Shown: positions 9,206 through 17,730, counted from the stretch's first letter. The stretch is 64,000 bases of DNA from CAWJPY01 sp963844865 (GCA_963844865.1 CAWJPY010000005.1:248001-312000); one strand, 5' to 3'. Made by a program: numbers and translations. Notes: a model not told the origin generated them from the sequence alone.

Positions 9206-9981
9206 AAGCTCTGGCTTCGGTGCTCCTCTGCTCCACGGTTCTCATCGCCGGCTGCGCCGGCACCTCGACCAAGACGTCCGACACCAGGTCCCCTGCGGGC
9301 GAGCGGACCGATCCTCTCTACTCGCTGACCCTCATGCGACAGGGCTCGGTGCTCTTCCAGCAGGGGGAGTACCAGGAGGCCTTGAACCGCTTCACCCAGG
9401 CCGATCGAATCGCTCCCGGCAATGCCACCATCCAGAACATGATCGGGCTCTGCCACCTCAAGATGGACGATCATGCCCAGGCCCTCGAAGCCTTCAACGC
9501 CGCTCTCGACCTCATCCCGTCGTTCACCGACGCCCGCAACAACCGCGGCGTCACCTACCTGTCCCTCGGGCAGTACAGGCTCGCCGAGGTGGACTTCCTG
9601 GCCGTGCTCGGGGACTCGACGTACCCCCACCGCTGGGAGGTCTACTACAACCTCGGCACCACCTATCAGCGACAGGGGAAGCTCGCGGCCGCCGAGGAGA
9701 ACTTCCGCAAGGCGCTGCGGGCCCCGACGCCGATTCCCGGCGCCTACTTCCAGCTCGCCGACATCTCCCACACTCAAGGGCGCGATCAGGAGGCGCTGGA
9801 TCTCCTCGAGGAGGCCCGTCTGAAGTTCCCGGACCGCACCGACGTCGCCCTCGCCCTGGGGAGGACACTGGTCGAGCTGGGACGCGCCGAGGAGGGACGG
9901 CCCTACCTCGAGGAGGTGGTGGCCAAGGAGCCGGGTTCGGAGCGGGCGCGGGAGGCTGAGGCCCTTCTCGGCGGCGGGTAA
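9202..9981 (+). CDS. TPR-repeat lipoprotein
   Basis: A 259-residue secreted scaffold. A type II signal peptide with lipobox LIAGC gives lipidation at about Cys17. Four to five tetratricopeptide repeats follow (for example residues 45-78, 80-112, 148-180 and 182-215), resembling PilF/PilW-type pilotins in overall plan. ATG 9202 overlaps the HD-GYP stop by four bases. It probably works in envelope assembly, but the partner is unknown. No pilus gene is in the window, so the pilotin reading is only an analogy. Confidence 0.88.
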   Translation: MKALASVLLCSTVLIAGCAGTSTKTSDTRSPAGERTDPLYSLTLMRQGSVLFQQGEYQEALNRFTQADRIAPGNATIQNMIGLCHLKMDDHAQALEAFNAALDLIPSFTDARNNRGVTYLSLGQYRLAEVDFLAVLGDSTYPHRWEVYYNLGTTYQRQGKLAAAEENFRKALRAPTPIPGAYFQLADISHTQGRDQEALDLLEEARLKFPDRTDVALALGRTLVELGRAEEGRPYLEEVVAKEPGSERAREAEALLGGG

Positions 9982-9991
9982 TCCTCCCTCC

Positions 9992-10357
9992 ATGCCCTTC
10001 CAGTACCTGCTGTCGAACCTTCTGGCGGATGTGCCCAAAGCGGTGGGCGCCATCGTCCTGGACGAGGAGGGGGAGGCGGTGGAGTGGGTGAGCCGCAACA
10101 CGCGTGACCCCTACGACCTCAAGGTGGAGGGCGCCTACCACAGCATCTTCAAGCGCCAGCTCGCGGACGCGAGCGCGGCCACCGTCAGCGGCCGGCTGTG
10201 CTCCTACATCCTCGCCGGTCACGATCTCGTGACGTTGACGTGGCTTCTCCCCCACGGCTACTATGTGCTCCTCGTCATGCGCCGGGGCGGCTCTCCGGCG
10301 GTGGCCAGCTACCACCTGCGACGGGTGGCCCGTGCGCTGGAGCTCGAGCTGCGATAG
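9992..10357 (+). CDS. Roadblock/LC7-domain protein
   Basis: A 121-residue single-domain protein. The pattern VGAIVLDEEGEAVEWVS near residue 18, a central helix and the closing strand YYVLLVMRRGGSPAVASYHLRR fit the Roadblock/LC7 (MglB-like) fold. Such proteins often regulate small Ras-like GTPases in bacteria. No MglA-type GTPase is present here; the nearest GTPase is ftsY, 41 bp downstream. It starts 10 bp after the TPR lipoprotein. Fold assignment is by pattern only. Confidence 0.7.
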   Translation: MPFQYLLSNLLADVPKAVGAIVLDEEGEAVEWVSRNTRDPYDLKVEGAYHSIFKRQLADASAATVSGRLCSYILAGHDLVTLTWLLPHGYYVLLVMRRGGSPAVASYHLRRVARALELELR

Positions 10358-10398
10358 CGAGCCCAGGCGAGACACCCCCGCCCGAACGAGGACAGCAC

Positions 10399-11331
10399 AT
10401 GGCCAGCGGCTTCCTGGGCAAGCTCAAACGCGGTCTCTTCATGACCCACACCGAGTTCCTGGAGCGGGTCGGGGAAACCCTACGCCGGCCCGGCCCCATC
10501 GAGGACGAGCACGTGGACCGCCTCGAGGAGGCGCTCATCGCCGCCGACGCCGGCGTGGAGCTCGCCGTCCGGCTCGCGGACGATCTCCGGGCGCAGGTCT
10601 CGCGGGGACGCATCACCACCGTGCAGGAGCTCCTGCCGGCGCTCCGCGAACGGCTGCTGGACCTGCTCCACGGAGCCGAGAACAGCAACCCTGTTCTCCA
10701 GGGCGGGCCACGACCGCGGGTGACCATGCTGGTGGGGGTGAACGGCACCGGCAAGACGACCACCGTCGCCAAGCTCGCCAAACGCCGCCAGGAGGCGGGC
10801 GGGAGCGTCGTCCTGGCCGCCGCCGACACCTTTCGCGCCGCTGCCGTGGACCAGCTCAAGGTGTGGGCCGACCGGGTTGGGGCGCCGATCATCCACCAGC
10901 GCGAGGGCGCCGACCCCGCCGCGGTTGTCTTCGACGCCATCGCGGCGGCCCGGTCCCGCGATCTGGACGAGGTGCTGGTGGACACCGCCGGACGCATCCA
11001 CACCCACGCCAACCTCATGAAGGAGCTGGAGAAGCTGCGCCGGGTGGCCGGGCGGGAGGTGGAGGGAGCGCCCCACGAGGTGCTGCTGGTGCTGGACGCC
11101 ACCACGGGCGCCAACGGGGTCGAGCAGGCGCAGCGCTTCGGCGCCACGGCCGGCGTCACCGGGGTGGTCCTGACCAAGCTGGACGGGACTGCCAAGGGCG
11201 GCGTCGTGCTCGCCATCGCCGACGTCCTCGGGCTCCCGGTGCGGTGGGTGGGCGTTGGCGAGGCCGTGGACGATCTGCTACCCTTTAATGCTGAGGTTTT
11301 CGTCGATTCCCTTCTCGAGATCGGCGGCTGA
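10399..11331 (+). CDS. ftsY: Signal recognition particle receptor FtsY
   Basis: SRP-receptor GTPase that delivers ribosome-nascent chains to the translocon. At 310 residues it is nearly only the NG domain: the acidic A domain is very short, as in several non-proteobacterial FtsY proteins. G1 is GVNGTGKTTT, the insertion-box region reads AAADTFRAAAVDQL, G3 is DTAGR, and G4 is TKLDGTAKGG. ATG 10399 (MASGFLGKLKRGL) provides the amphipathic basic start used for membrane contact. It follows the roadblock gene by 41 bp and is the last gene of the HD-GYP/TPR/roadblock series. Confidence 0.96.
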   Translation: MASGFLGKLKRGLFMTHTEFLERVGETLRRPGPIEDEHVDRLEEALIAADAGVELAVRLADDLRAQVSRGRITTVQELLPALRERLLDLLHGAENSNPVLQGGPRPRVTMLVGVNGTGKTTTVAKLAKRRQEAGGSVVLAAADTFRAAAVDQLKVWADRVGAPIIHQREGADPAAVVFDAIAAARSRDLDEVLVDTAGRIHTHANLMKELEKLRRVAGREVEGAPHEVLLVLDATTGANGVEQAQRFGATAGVTGVVLTKLDGTAKGGVVLAIADVLGLPVRWVGVGEAVDDLLPFNAEVFVDSLLEIGG

Positions 11332-11496
11332 GCGGGACCCCGGTCGGGTTGTGTCTTCGTCTTCTCTTCGGAGGAAGTGTGGGGCGGATCGTGTCAGTGA
11401 CGGCGAGCTCCCGGAAGCCGTCGTCTCCGTATGTGGTGACCACGGCCCTGTGGCCCCTGCCCCGCGTCGCTTCCCCACTCACGCCACGGTGGACAG

Positions 11497-12633
11497 ATGT
11501 CCGCGCTGGATGCTGAAACCGCCGGGGCCTGGATGGACCGCGCCCTGTCCCTGGCCGCCCGGGGCCGCTACGGTGCGTCGCCCAACCCCATGGTCGGGGC
11601 GGTGGTCCTGGATGCAGGGGGTCGGTTGGTCGGGGAAGGCTACCACGCGCGCTACGGAGGCCCCCACGCCGAGGTCGTGGCTCTCGCAGAGGCCGGGGAG
11701 AGAGCGCGGGGGGGCACCCTGCTGGTGACCCTGGAACCCTGCACCCATCACGGCAAGACTCCCCCGTGCACCGACGCCATCGTGGCGGCAGGAATTCGCC
11801 GGGTGATGGTTGCCATACGTGACCCCAACGCGGAGGCTGCCGGTGGCGTCGAACGGCTGCGCGCCGAGGGCGTCGACGTCACCGTGGGTCGGAACGCCAA
11901 CGGCGCCCGCCGCCTCAACCGGCGCTGGCTCACCTCCGTGGAGGAGGGGCGGCCGTGGGTGACCATGAAGGCGGCGGTCTCCCTGGACGGCCGCATCGCC
12001 ACCCGAACCGGCTGCTCACAGTGGATCACCGGCGAGGCGGCCCGCCGCCGCGGGCTGGAGCTCCGGGAGGAGCACGACGCCATCCTGGTCGGGGTGAACA
12101 CCGTGCTCGCCGACGACCCCCGGCTGACCCGGCGGCTTGGCCTCAACCCCTCCGATCTGTGGCGGCGGATCATCCTCGACTCGCGCCTCCGCACCCCATC
12201 GACCGCCGCCGTGCTCGCCAGCGACCCCGAGCGCACGTTCATCGCCCACACCGCCGCCGCTGCGACCGAGGACAGGCGGCGCCTCGAGGCCGCGGGAGCA
12301 CGCCTGCTCGAGATTCCGGCCGACGGCCGGGGGAAAGTCGACATCCCTTTGCTCCTGGGACGTCTCGCCCGGCTGGAGATCGCGGCGCTGCTCGTCGAAG
12401 GCGGCGCCCAGGTCCACGGCTCGTTCGCGGACGCGGACCTCGTCGACGAGGTCGTGTTCTTCGTGGCGCCCACGATCATCGGCGGTCCCGCGCCGGCGGC
12501 GGTGGCCGGAGCAGGGGCCGCCGACCTGACCGCGGCGCCCCGCTTCTCCTTCGAGGTCGTCGATCGGCACGGCGAGGACGTGGAGCTGCACGGGGTCAGA
12601 CCTTTGGAGAGTGATGTTCACAGGACTGATTGA
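11497..12633 (+). CDS. ribD: Bifunctional diaminohydroxyphosphoribosylaminopyrimidine deaminase / reductase
   Basis: Second and third steps of riboflavin synthesis. The N-terminal cytidine-deaminase-like domain has zinc ligands in HAEVVAL and PCTHHGKTPPC; NPMVGAVV is conserved upstream. The reductase domain begins near residue 148 (PWVTMKAAVSLDGRIAT) and has SQWITG and DAILVGVNTVLADDP. At 378 residues it is of normal length. It overlaps the riboflavin synthase gene by 20 bp. The 165 bp upstream contains no FMN riboswitch that I can recognise. ATG 11497 lacks a strong ribosome-binding site, so the start could be slightly different. Confidence 0.95.
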   Translation: MSALDAETAGAWMDRALSLAARGRYGASPNPMVGAVVLDAGGRLVGEGYHARYGGPHAEVVALAEAGERARGGTLLVTLEPCTHHGKTPPCTDAIVAAGIRRVMVAIRDPNAEAAGGVERLRAEGVDVTVGRNANGARRLNRRWLTSVEEGRPWVTMKAAVSLDGRIATRTGCSQWITGEAARRRGLELREEHDAILVGVNTVLADDPRLTRRLGLNPSDLWRRIILDSRLRTPSTAAVLASDPERTFIAHTAAAATEDRRRLEAAGARLLEIPADGRGKVDIPLLLGRLARLEIAALLVEGGAQVHGSFADADLVDEVVFFVAPTIIGGPAPAAVAGAGAADLTAAPRFSFEVVDRHGEDVELHGVRPLESDVHRTD

Positions 12634-13255
12634 GGCGGTGGGTACCGTGCGCGGGTTGCGGCGCAGCGGGCCGGGGGGGCGTCTCGACGTCCAGGCGACC
12701 TGGCCCGACGGCGACCTCCCGAAGACCGGTGACAGCGTCGCCGTGAGCGGCGCCTGCCTCACCGTGCTCGAACCCACTGCCGAGGGCTTCACCGCCGACC
12801 TCTCGCCGGAGACCCTGGCGCGCACGCTCCTGGGCGACATGCGCCCCGGCGACCGGGTCAACCTGGAGCGGGCCATGCGCCTCTCGGACCGCTTCGGCGG
12901 CCACTTCGTGCAGGGCCACGTGGACGGTCTCGCCCGCATCGAGGCCATCCACCCCCAGGCCGGCTTCTCCCGCTGGCGCCTGTCGCTGCCCGACGAGCAT
13001 CAGCAGGAGGTCGCGCCCAAGGGCAGCGTCACCCTCCACGGCGTCTCCCTCACCGTCGCCGGCATGGGCCCGGGGTGGTTCGAGGTGGCGTTCATCCCCG
13101 AGACCCTCCGGGCCACCACCCTGGGTTCCAGCCGGGTGGGCGAGCGCCTCCACCTCGAGACCGACGTCCTGGCGAAGTACGTCGCCCGTCTCATGGGCAC
13201 GCCGCGCCCGTCGGCCATCGACGACATGTTCGGCACCGGAGGTGGCGGTGCGTAG
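12614..13255 (+). CDS. ribE: Riboflavin synthase alpha chain
   Basis: Dismutates two 6,7-dimethyl-8-ribityllumazines to riboflavin. The canonical MFTGLIE start is ATG 12614; a GTG three bases earlier is less likely. Two lumazine-binding barrel repeats are visible: residues 1-95, with GDSVAVSGACLTV and NLERAMRLSDRFGGHFVQGHVDG, and 96-190, with KGSVTLHGVSLTV and ATTLG. At 213 residues it is normal. It overlaps ribD upstream by 20 bp and the next ORF by 14 bp, so the three form an operon. ribBA and ribH are not in this window. Confidence 0.95.
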   Translation: MFTGLIEAVGTVRGLRRSGPGGRLDVQATWPDGDLPKTGDSVAVSGACLTVLEPTAEGFTADLSPETLARTLLGDMRPGDRVNLERAMRLSDRFGGHFVQGHVDGLARIEAIHPQAGFSRWRLSLPDEHQQEVAPKGSVTLHGVSLTVAGMGPGWFEVAFIPETLRATTLGSSRVGERLHLETDVLAKYVARLMGTPRPSAIDDMFGTGGGGA

Positions 13256-14234
13256 GATCGAGCCCGCCTACCCCGACCTGCTGCCCGTCACTCACGTGGT
13301 GCGCCCCGGATACCTGCCCGGCAAGCGGGTCGCCCTCGACCCCATCCGCATGGGCGTGGTGTGGGAGGACGCGCCGCGGCGCATCCTGCCCGCCGAGGGT
13401 GCCGTGCCCCGGGACCCGGTGCGGGCCATCGTCTTCGCCAAGGTGGCCCGGGACCGCCTCGACGTCTTCCACCGCCTCCTCGAGCGGGGCAGCTCCGCGT
13501 TGCTCGTCCTCGACGATCCCACCATCTCTCCCGGCGACCTGAGGTTGAACGGACTCTCCAAGGACATCCGGCTCACCGCAGCGGTGCCGGTGCTCCCCTT
13601 CCCCCTCAGCGACGGCATGCGCGTGCCCACCGCCTGGCGGGAGGGCTGGTGGGGCGCCATCCTCGGCCTCTTCCCCTTCCCCGGGGCCGAGGAGGAGGTG
13701 GCCCGCCGGATCAGCCAGCTCAAGGAGGCCGGCGCCCGCTTCGCCGTGGCGGCGCCCCTCCTGCTCACCCCCAAGGACCGTCACCGCATTCTGGACGGTT
13801 GCGATGGCACCGGCCTCGAGGACCGCCTCGAGAACTCCCTCTTCCACGCCGACGTGAGCCGCGGGCTGCACGCCCTCGAGCGGGCGACCGGCGTCGCCGT
13901 GAGCCGGGCGGACATGGACCCCTTCCTCCCCTGCCTGGTCCCCCGGGGCCAGCACCCCGGCGCCGTGCGGACCGCCGCCATGCTGCGTCTGTGGGCCCGT
14001 AGGCTCGATCAGAGCCACGAAGAGTCCTCCTGGGGCTGGCGGCTGCGCCGGGCCGCCACCGCCCTCGACCGGCTGCCCTCCGACCCGGAGGCCCTGGCCG
14101 CGGAGGGCAACCTGCGCGTCGTGCCGGGCTTCGACCCCTGGGTCGAGGAGTTCACCCAGGCGATCTGGCACGGCGGGGAGCCCGTGACCTCGGCCTGGCG
14201 GAACTGGTCCGGCCTCGACAGTCGACCGGAGTGA
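13242..14234 (+). CDS. Unrecognised protein in the rib operon
   Basis: A 330-residue soluble protein I do not recognise. It overlaps ribE by 14 bp, starting at GTG 13242 or GTG 13248. There is no signal peptide, membrane segment or nucleotide-binding motif. Notable stretches are a Trp-rich middle (WREGWWGAILGLFPFPG), LLLTPKDRHRILDG, and SRADMDPFLPCLVPRG near residue 225. The latter looks like a conserved active-site loop with Asp, Pro and a single Cys. Codon use matches its neighbours, so it is a genuine gene. Its place at the end of ribD-ribE may mean a flavin-related job, but convergent operon membership is the only hint. Confidence 0.7.
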   Translation: MAVRRIEPAYPDLLPVTHVVRPGYLPGKRVALDPIRMGVVWEDAPRRILPAEGAVPRDPVRAIVFAKVARDRLDVFHRLLERGSSALLVLDDPTISPGDLRLNGLSKDIRLTAAVPVLPFPLSDGMRVPTAWREGWWGAILGLFPFPGAEEEVARRISQLKEAGARFAVAAPLLLTPKDRHRILDGCDGTGLEDRLENSLFHADVSRGLHALERATGVAVSRADMDPFLPCLVPRGQHPGAVRTAAMLRLWARRLDQSHEESSWGWRLRRAATALDRLPSDPEALAAEGNLRVVPGFDPWVEEFTQAIWHGGEPVTSAWRNWSGLDSRPE

Positions 14235-14262
14235 GGGGTGAGGGGTTACGGGTGAGGGGTTG
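14231..14262 (+). repeat. Short GTGAGGGGT tandem
   Basis: Three imperfect copies of a GGTGAGGGGT-like decamer, beginning inside the stop codon region of the preceding gene. No function evident. Confidence 0.5.
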
Positions 14263-14345
14263 GAGTCCACCCGCTCGGGGTTCGCTGAGCGATCCTTCGT
14301 CCGGGTCGAGACGACAGACGCACATCGCCCCCGGTGCCCTCGCAC

Positions 14346-14374
14346 TTGCATGTCCCGGTCTTCCACGCTAGGAT
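14346..14374 (+). promoter_or_regulatory. Promoter of the tRNA-Ala gene
   Basis: TTGCAT (-35), 17 bp, TAGGAT (-10). The mature tRNA begins at 14391, 17 bases after the -10, leaving a leader of about ten bases. Spacing and context are as expected for a sigma-70-type tRNA promoter. Confidence 0.65.
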
Positions 14375-14390
14375 GCGCGCTGCGCCGCGT

Positions 14391-14466
14391 GGGGCCGTAG
14401 CTCAGCTGGGAGAGCGCCAGAATCGCACTCTGGAGGTCGGGAGTTCGATCCTCCTCGGCTCCACCA
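14391..14466 (+). tRNA. tRNA-Ala (anticodon CGC)
   Basis: A 76-nt cloverleaf. The acceptor stem GGGGCCG pairs with CGGCTCC (one G-U). The D-arm is GCTC...GAGC. The anticodon stem CCAGA/TCTGG encloses loop ATCGCAC, so the anticodon is CGC, reading GCG alanine codons. The T-arm is GGGAG TTCGATC CTCCT. The CCA end is encoded. The last 22 bases are repeated three more times downstream at 219-bp steps. Confidence 0.95.
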
Positions 14467-15123
14467 AAGACGTCGAGTCCGCCGCCTGAGGGCGGCTTCT
14501 CTCGTCTTTGGCTCCGCCGATCGGATCTCACCTGGAGTTACTCGCGGCGCCCACCCGACCGCCCTCCGCGGTGCCCCGCCGAGACCAGCGGGCGGCTGCA
14601 GGCCGGCCAACCCCCTCCTGCGGACCCCCTCGGCCACATCCGCAGCCGCTGCCTTCGGCGTGGTCGATCCTCCTCGGCTCCACCAAAGACGTCGAGTCCG
14701 CCGCCTGAGGGCGGCTTCTCTCGTCTTTGGCTCCGCCGATCGGATCTCACCTGGAGTTACTCGCGGCGCCCACCCGACCGCCCTCCGCGGTGCCCCGCCG
14801 AGACCAGCGGGCGGCTGCAGGCCGGCCAACCCCCTCCTGCGGACCCCCTCGGCCACATCCGCAGCCGCTGCCTTCGGCGTGGTCGATCCTCCTCGGCTCC
14901 ACCAAAGACGTCGAGTCCGCCGCCTGAGGGCGGCTTCTCTCGTCTTTGGCTCCGCCGATCGGATCTCACCTGGAGTTACTCGCGGCGCCCACCCGACCGC
15001 CCTCCGCGGTGCCCCGCCGAGACCAGCGGGCGGCTGCAGGCCGGCCAACCCCCTCCTGCGGACCCCCTCGGCCACATCCGCAGCCGCTGCCTTCGGCGTG
15101 GTCGATCCTCCTCGGCTCCACCA
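14445..15123 (+). repeat. Three identical 219-bp tandem repeats built on the tRNA 3' end
   Basis: Units run 14445-14663, 14664-14882 and 14883-15101, followed by a 22-bp partial copy 15102-15123. By eye the three units are identical. Each begins with the last 22 bases of the tRNA (TCGATCCTCCTCGG then CTCCACCA) and then carries 197 bp of non-tRNA sequence, which opens with a terminator-like hairpin. The outcome is tRNA end, 197 bp, tRNA end, 197 bp, tRNA end, 197 bp, tRNA end. This is what repeated integration at a tRNA attachment core, or unequal crossing-over after one integration, would leave. The unit has no convincing ORF; open frames within it only reflect GC content. Confidence 0.92.
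14466..14509 (+). terminator. Terminator-like hairpin after tRNA-Ala, repeated in each unit
   Basis: AAAGACG pairs with CGTCTTT, and an inner CCGCC/GGCGG stem closes a small loop; the 3' arm ends in TTT. The same hairpin recurs at 14685-14728 and 14904-14947 in the next repeat units. It would end tRNA transcription in the first unit. Confidence 0.6.
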
Positions 15124-15158
15124 GGCTTCGTTCTCAGCCGCAGGATGAGAACGAAGCC
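15124..15158. repeat. Perfect 13-bp inverted repeat after the last tRNA-end copy
   Basis: GGCTTCGTTCTCA and its exact complement TGAGAACGAAGCC are separated by 9 bp. It directly follows the last CCACCA, so it may be the ancestral 3' flank of the tRNA. The hairpin could act as a terminator, but there is no T-run. Confidence 0.7.
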
Positions 15159-15429
15159 TGCCACGGCGTAGCCCATGGCGAAGCCGGGCTTCCCCGAATC
15201 GTCACGCGCGGCTGAGAACTACGCCCTGGCAAGCCAGTCCTCCCTAAACGCAGTTTCGAACGAGGCCTGCCACGGCGAAGTCGCCAGACGAAGCCGGGCC
15301 CTGGCAAGCCGGGCCACCCAAAATCGGCAGAGGCTCCTGAGAACCACGCCCCTGACCAGCCGGACTTGTCACGGCGTCTTGCCACGGCGGAGCCCCGGGC
15401 GGAGCCGGAAGCCGAAGGGCGAAGGCGGA
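15150..15429. repeat. Dispersed GCCACGGCG / GAAGCCGG repeat patch
   Basis: About 280 bp with no gene. It contains several imperfect copies of a short module (GCCTGCCACGGCG, GCGAAGCCGGG, CCTGGCAAGCCGGGCC, GAAGCCGAAGGCGAA) in both intact and scrambled order. The same module reappears at 17963-18049 on the other side of the DUF5916 gene. Confidence 0.7.
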
Positions 15430-17730
15430 TCACAGCATCACGGCGTAGCCGACCTTGAAGAACACGGTCCGGCTCTCCCGGGTGAGGGTGATGTCCTGGT
15501 CCCCGAGCGACCTGTCCGAGTAGCCGAGGAAGAGCACCGTCTGGGGGTTGATCTTGTAGGAGAACAGGACCTGGTTGAACCAGCTCCGGCTCTTCACGTC
15601 CACCTCCGACTCGTACGCCGCGGGGTTTCGCTCGATGTCCTCATACTGGGCGATCCAGCGCGCGAAGGTGCGGACACCGAACTGATAGGTCGCCCGAATC
15701 TGTGACAGCCGGGCCGTGTAGAGGTGGCCTGCATCGACCCCGAGCCTCTCGTAGGACTGGTCGAGGTTGACCCGCAGGTGACGACCGAGATGGAGCCGGA
15801 GGCTCGGGTCGAGCCGGAGCTGGTGGGCCTGACGGCCGTTGGCCAAGTCCACCTGGCCGCCGGCGGTGACCTCGAGGGCGGCGTAGACGCTCGGGAACGC
15901 CTGCGCCTCGACGTAGGCATTGACCCGATCGGTGTCGAAGAGTCGGTCGCCGTAGAACAGGTCGCCGGCGATCAGAGAGAATCGGAAGAACGTCTCCCGG
16001 GGCCCGTCGCCCCAGGTGTAGGCCTCGACCCGGCGGCTCAGGTGCTGGCCCCCCTGGTCCTGGTAGTCGTCCCACTCGACGCCGACGCGGAGCTGACTCC
16101 AGGCGCTCTCCTGAGGGTAGAAGGCCCGCTCGAGCGCCGCGGCGCTCTCGCGGAAGTCGACCTGGGGGACGAACCCGAGGTCGGCCCGGAAGCCCTCGCC
16201 GACGTCGCGGTACAGAACGTAGTACATCCAGTCCCGGGAGGTGTGCTGGTAGACGACCCGCAGGGCGTGGTCCGAGATCCGGCCGGCGCTCTGGCCGTAG
16301 CTGTCGGCCACCGCCGTCGGGTACAGCGTCTGCGACCCGAGGATCTCGATCCGGGCCGCTTCGGTGTCCTTCCAGCGGAAGAGGACGTCGCCGCCGAACA
16401 GGCGGTTGTAGAAGCCGTCACCCTCGCGCCCGGTGTAGAAGAGACCGCCGGTGGTGGCGCCGAAGAGGTCGCGGCGGTAGCGCACGATCGAGGAGAGGTT
16501 CCCCTCGTCGAGGGAGGCGACGTCCGACGACTGGCTGGACGGGATCAGGAAGTTCGTCGTCCGGTCCTGGGCGATGATCACGCCGAGGGCGTCGCTGCCC
16601 ATCTTGCCGGTCAGCTTGAGCCCCCAGTCGGGGTCCGCGATGTCGCGGCTGTAGATGGCGTTGAAGCGGGTGGCGAAGATGTCGCCCCCCTCCAGGAAGA
16701 ACGGTCGCTTCTCCGGGTAGTAGAGGGCGAACTGGGTGTTGACGTCGAGCTGCGCGGCATCCGCCTCCACCTGGGAGAAGTCGGGGTTCAGGGTCGAGCT
16801 CAGGACCAGGTTGGGGGTCAGCCCCCAACGGGCCGTGATCCCGGGCTCGAAATCGCGGTCCGTGCTCTCCATCCTGCCGTGCGGGAAGTCCGCGCGGGCG
16901 TCGTTCAGCGACGCGGTGAGCGTCGGGTCGAGCTCGATGGAGCGGGCCTGCGCCACACCTTCGAGACCCACCAGCTTCGAGGCCTGGCAGAGGTAACAGT
17001 TGTTGCCGCGCTCCAGGGGCTGCAACCCGATCCTGTAGCGTTGGTCCCGGGGATAGATGCGGACAGCGTCGATGCCCCAGGTCATGCCGCCGGCGGCATC
17101 GGGGAAGCGCAGCGAGGAGAAGGGCACCCGCATCTCCACCGTGTACCCCGTGTCCGTGGTGCGCCCGGCCGAGTCCCAGATGGCGTCCCACGAGTCGTCC
17201 TCCTCGCCGGTCATCTCGTTCTGGGTCATATCCATCTGTACACCCAGTGGGTTGACGAAGAACTCGACGGCGCGCCGCTCGTCGTTGAACGTGTCCAGCA
17301 CCACCCCCACCAAGTCGTCCTGGGAGGCGGCGTCACGATCCGACAGCCGGGCGCGGATCCTGTCCGGCTCGGGGTCGTGGGCGCGAAACGCGATGTAGAG
17401 ATCGTTGGCGTCGTACGCGATCCAGACCTCGGTGCGCACGGGCGCGGGACCGTTCTCCGCCGGGCGCGTCTCATAGAGCAGCTCGGCGGTGGCCGGCTGG
17501 CTCCACGCGGCCTCGTCGAGCCGGCCGTCGACCTTGATCTCCTCGTGGATCGCGCGCGCCGTGTACGTCGCCCGCGGCAGCGGGCTCGCCACCGCACCTT
17601 CCGACGCCTCGTCGGCGGCGCCCGGCGTCGGCGAGGAGAACACGAGGAGAGAGGTGGCCAGGGCGATCGTCACGGTCGAGGTGCATGTCCCAACCGGTCC
17701 GAGACCGAGGCGCCCGGCCATCCCTACCAT
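15430..17730 (-). CDS. Secreted CBM9-like / DUF5916 protein, probable outer-membrane barrel
   Basis: A 766-residue exported protein. ATG 17730 is preceded by AAGGAGGATC at good spacing; a longer reading to 17871 lacks such a site. A signal peptide occupies about residues 1-38. Next comes a carbohydrate-binding-family-9-like domain (IKVDGRLDEAAW near 58, VEFFVNPLGVQMDM near 160, VEMRVPFSSLRFPD near 210). The long C-terminal DUF5916 part is rich in alternating aromatic beta strands (ITARWGLTPNLVLSSTLNPDFSQ, YYPEKRPFFLEGGDIF) and ends FFKVGYAVML, as in an outer-membrane barrel. Substrate unknown; sugar or polymer binding is an inference from the CBM9-like fold. It stands alone, flanked on both sides by copies of one dispersed repeat. 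Confidence 0.85.
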   Translation of the reverse strand: MVGMAGRLGLGPVGTCTSTVTIALATSLLVFSSPTPGAADEASEGAVASPLPRATYTARAIHEEIKVDGRLDEAAWSQPATAELLYETRPAENGPAPVRTEVWIAYDANDLYIAFRAHDPEPDRIRARLSDRDAASQDDLVGVVLDTFNDERRAVEFFVNPLGVQMDMTQNEMTGEEDDSWDAIWDSAGRTTDTGYTVEMRVPFSSLRFPDAAGGMTWGIDAVRIYPRDQRYRIGLQPLERGNNCYLCQASKLVGLEGVAQARSIELDPTLTASLNDARADFPHGRMESTDRDFEPGITARWGLTPNLVLSSTLNPDFSQVEADAAQLDVNTQFALYYPEKRPFFLEGGDIFATRFNAIYSRDIADPDWGLKLTGKMGSDALGVIIAQDRTTNFLIPSSQSSDVASLDEGNLSSIVRYRRDLFGATTGGLFYTGREGDGFYNRLFGGDVLFRWKDTEAARIEILGSQTLYPTAVADSYGQSAGRISDHALRVVYQHTSRDWMYYVLYRDVGEGFRADLGFVPQVDFRESAAALERAFYPQESAWSQLRVGVEWDDYQDQGGQHLSRRVEAYTWGDGPRETFFRFSLIAGDLFYGDRLFDTDRVNAYVEAQAFPSVYAALEVTAGGQVDLANGRQAHQLRLDPSLRLHLGRHLRVNLDQSYERLGVDAGHLYTARLSQIRATYQFGVRTFARWIAQYEDIERNPAAYESEVDVKSRSWFNQVLFSYKINPQTVLFLGYSDRSLGDQDITLTRESRTVFFKVGYAVML

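Noticed and set aside
11332..11496. FMN riboswitch before ribD
   Set aside because: A CGGCGAGCTCCCGGAAGCCG stretch faintly recalls the last part of the element, but the conserved GGGTGAAATTCCC-like core and the GCCCGTGA-like segment are absent.
14368..15075. 235-residue repetitive ORF on the minus strand
   Set aside because: It is a by-product of the 219-bp tandem repeat (219 is a multiple of three) and runs antisense through the tRNA.
14445..15123. CRISPR array
   Set aside because: The units are 219 bp, identical throughout including the would-be spacers, and tied to a tRNA end; no cas genes are present.
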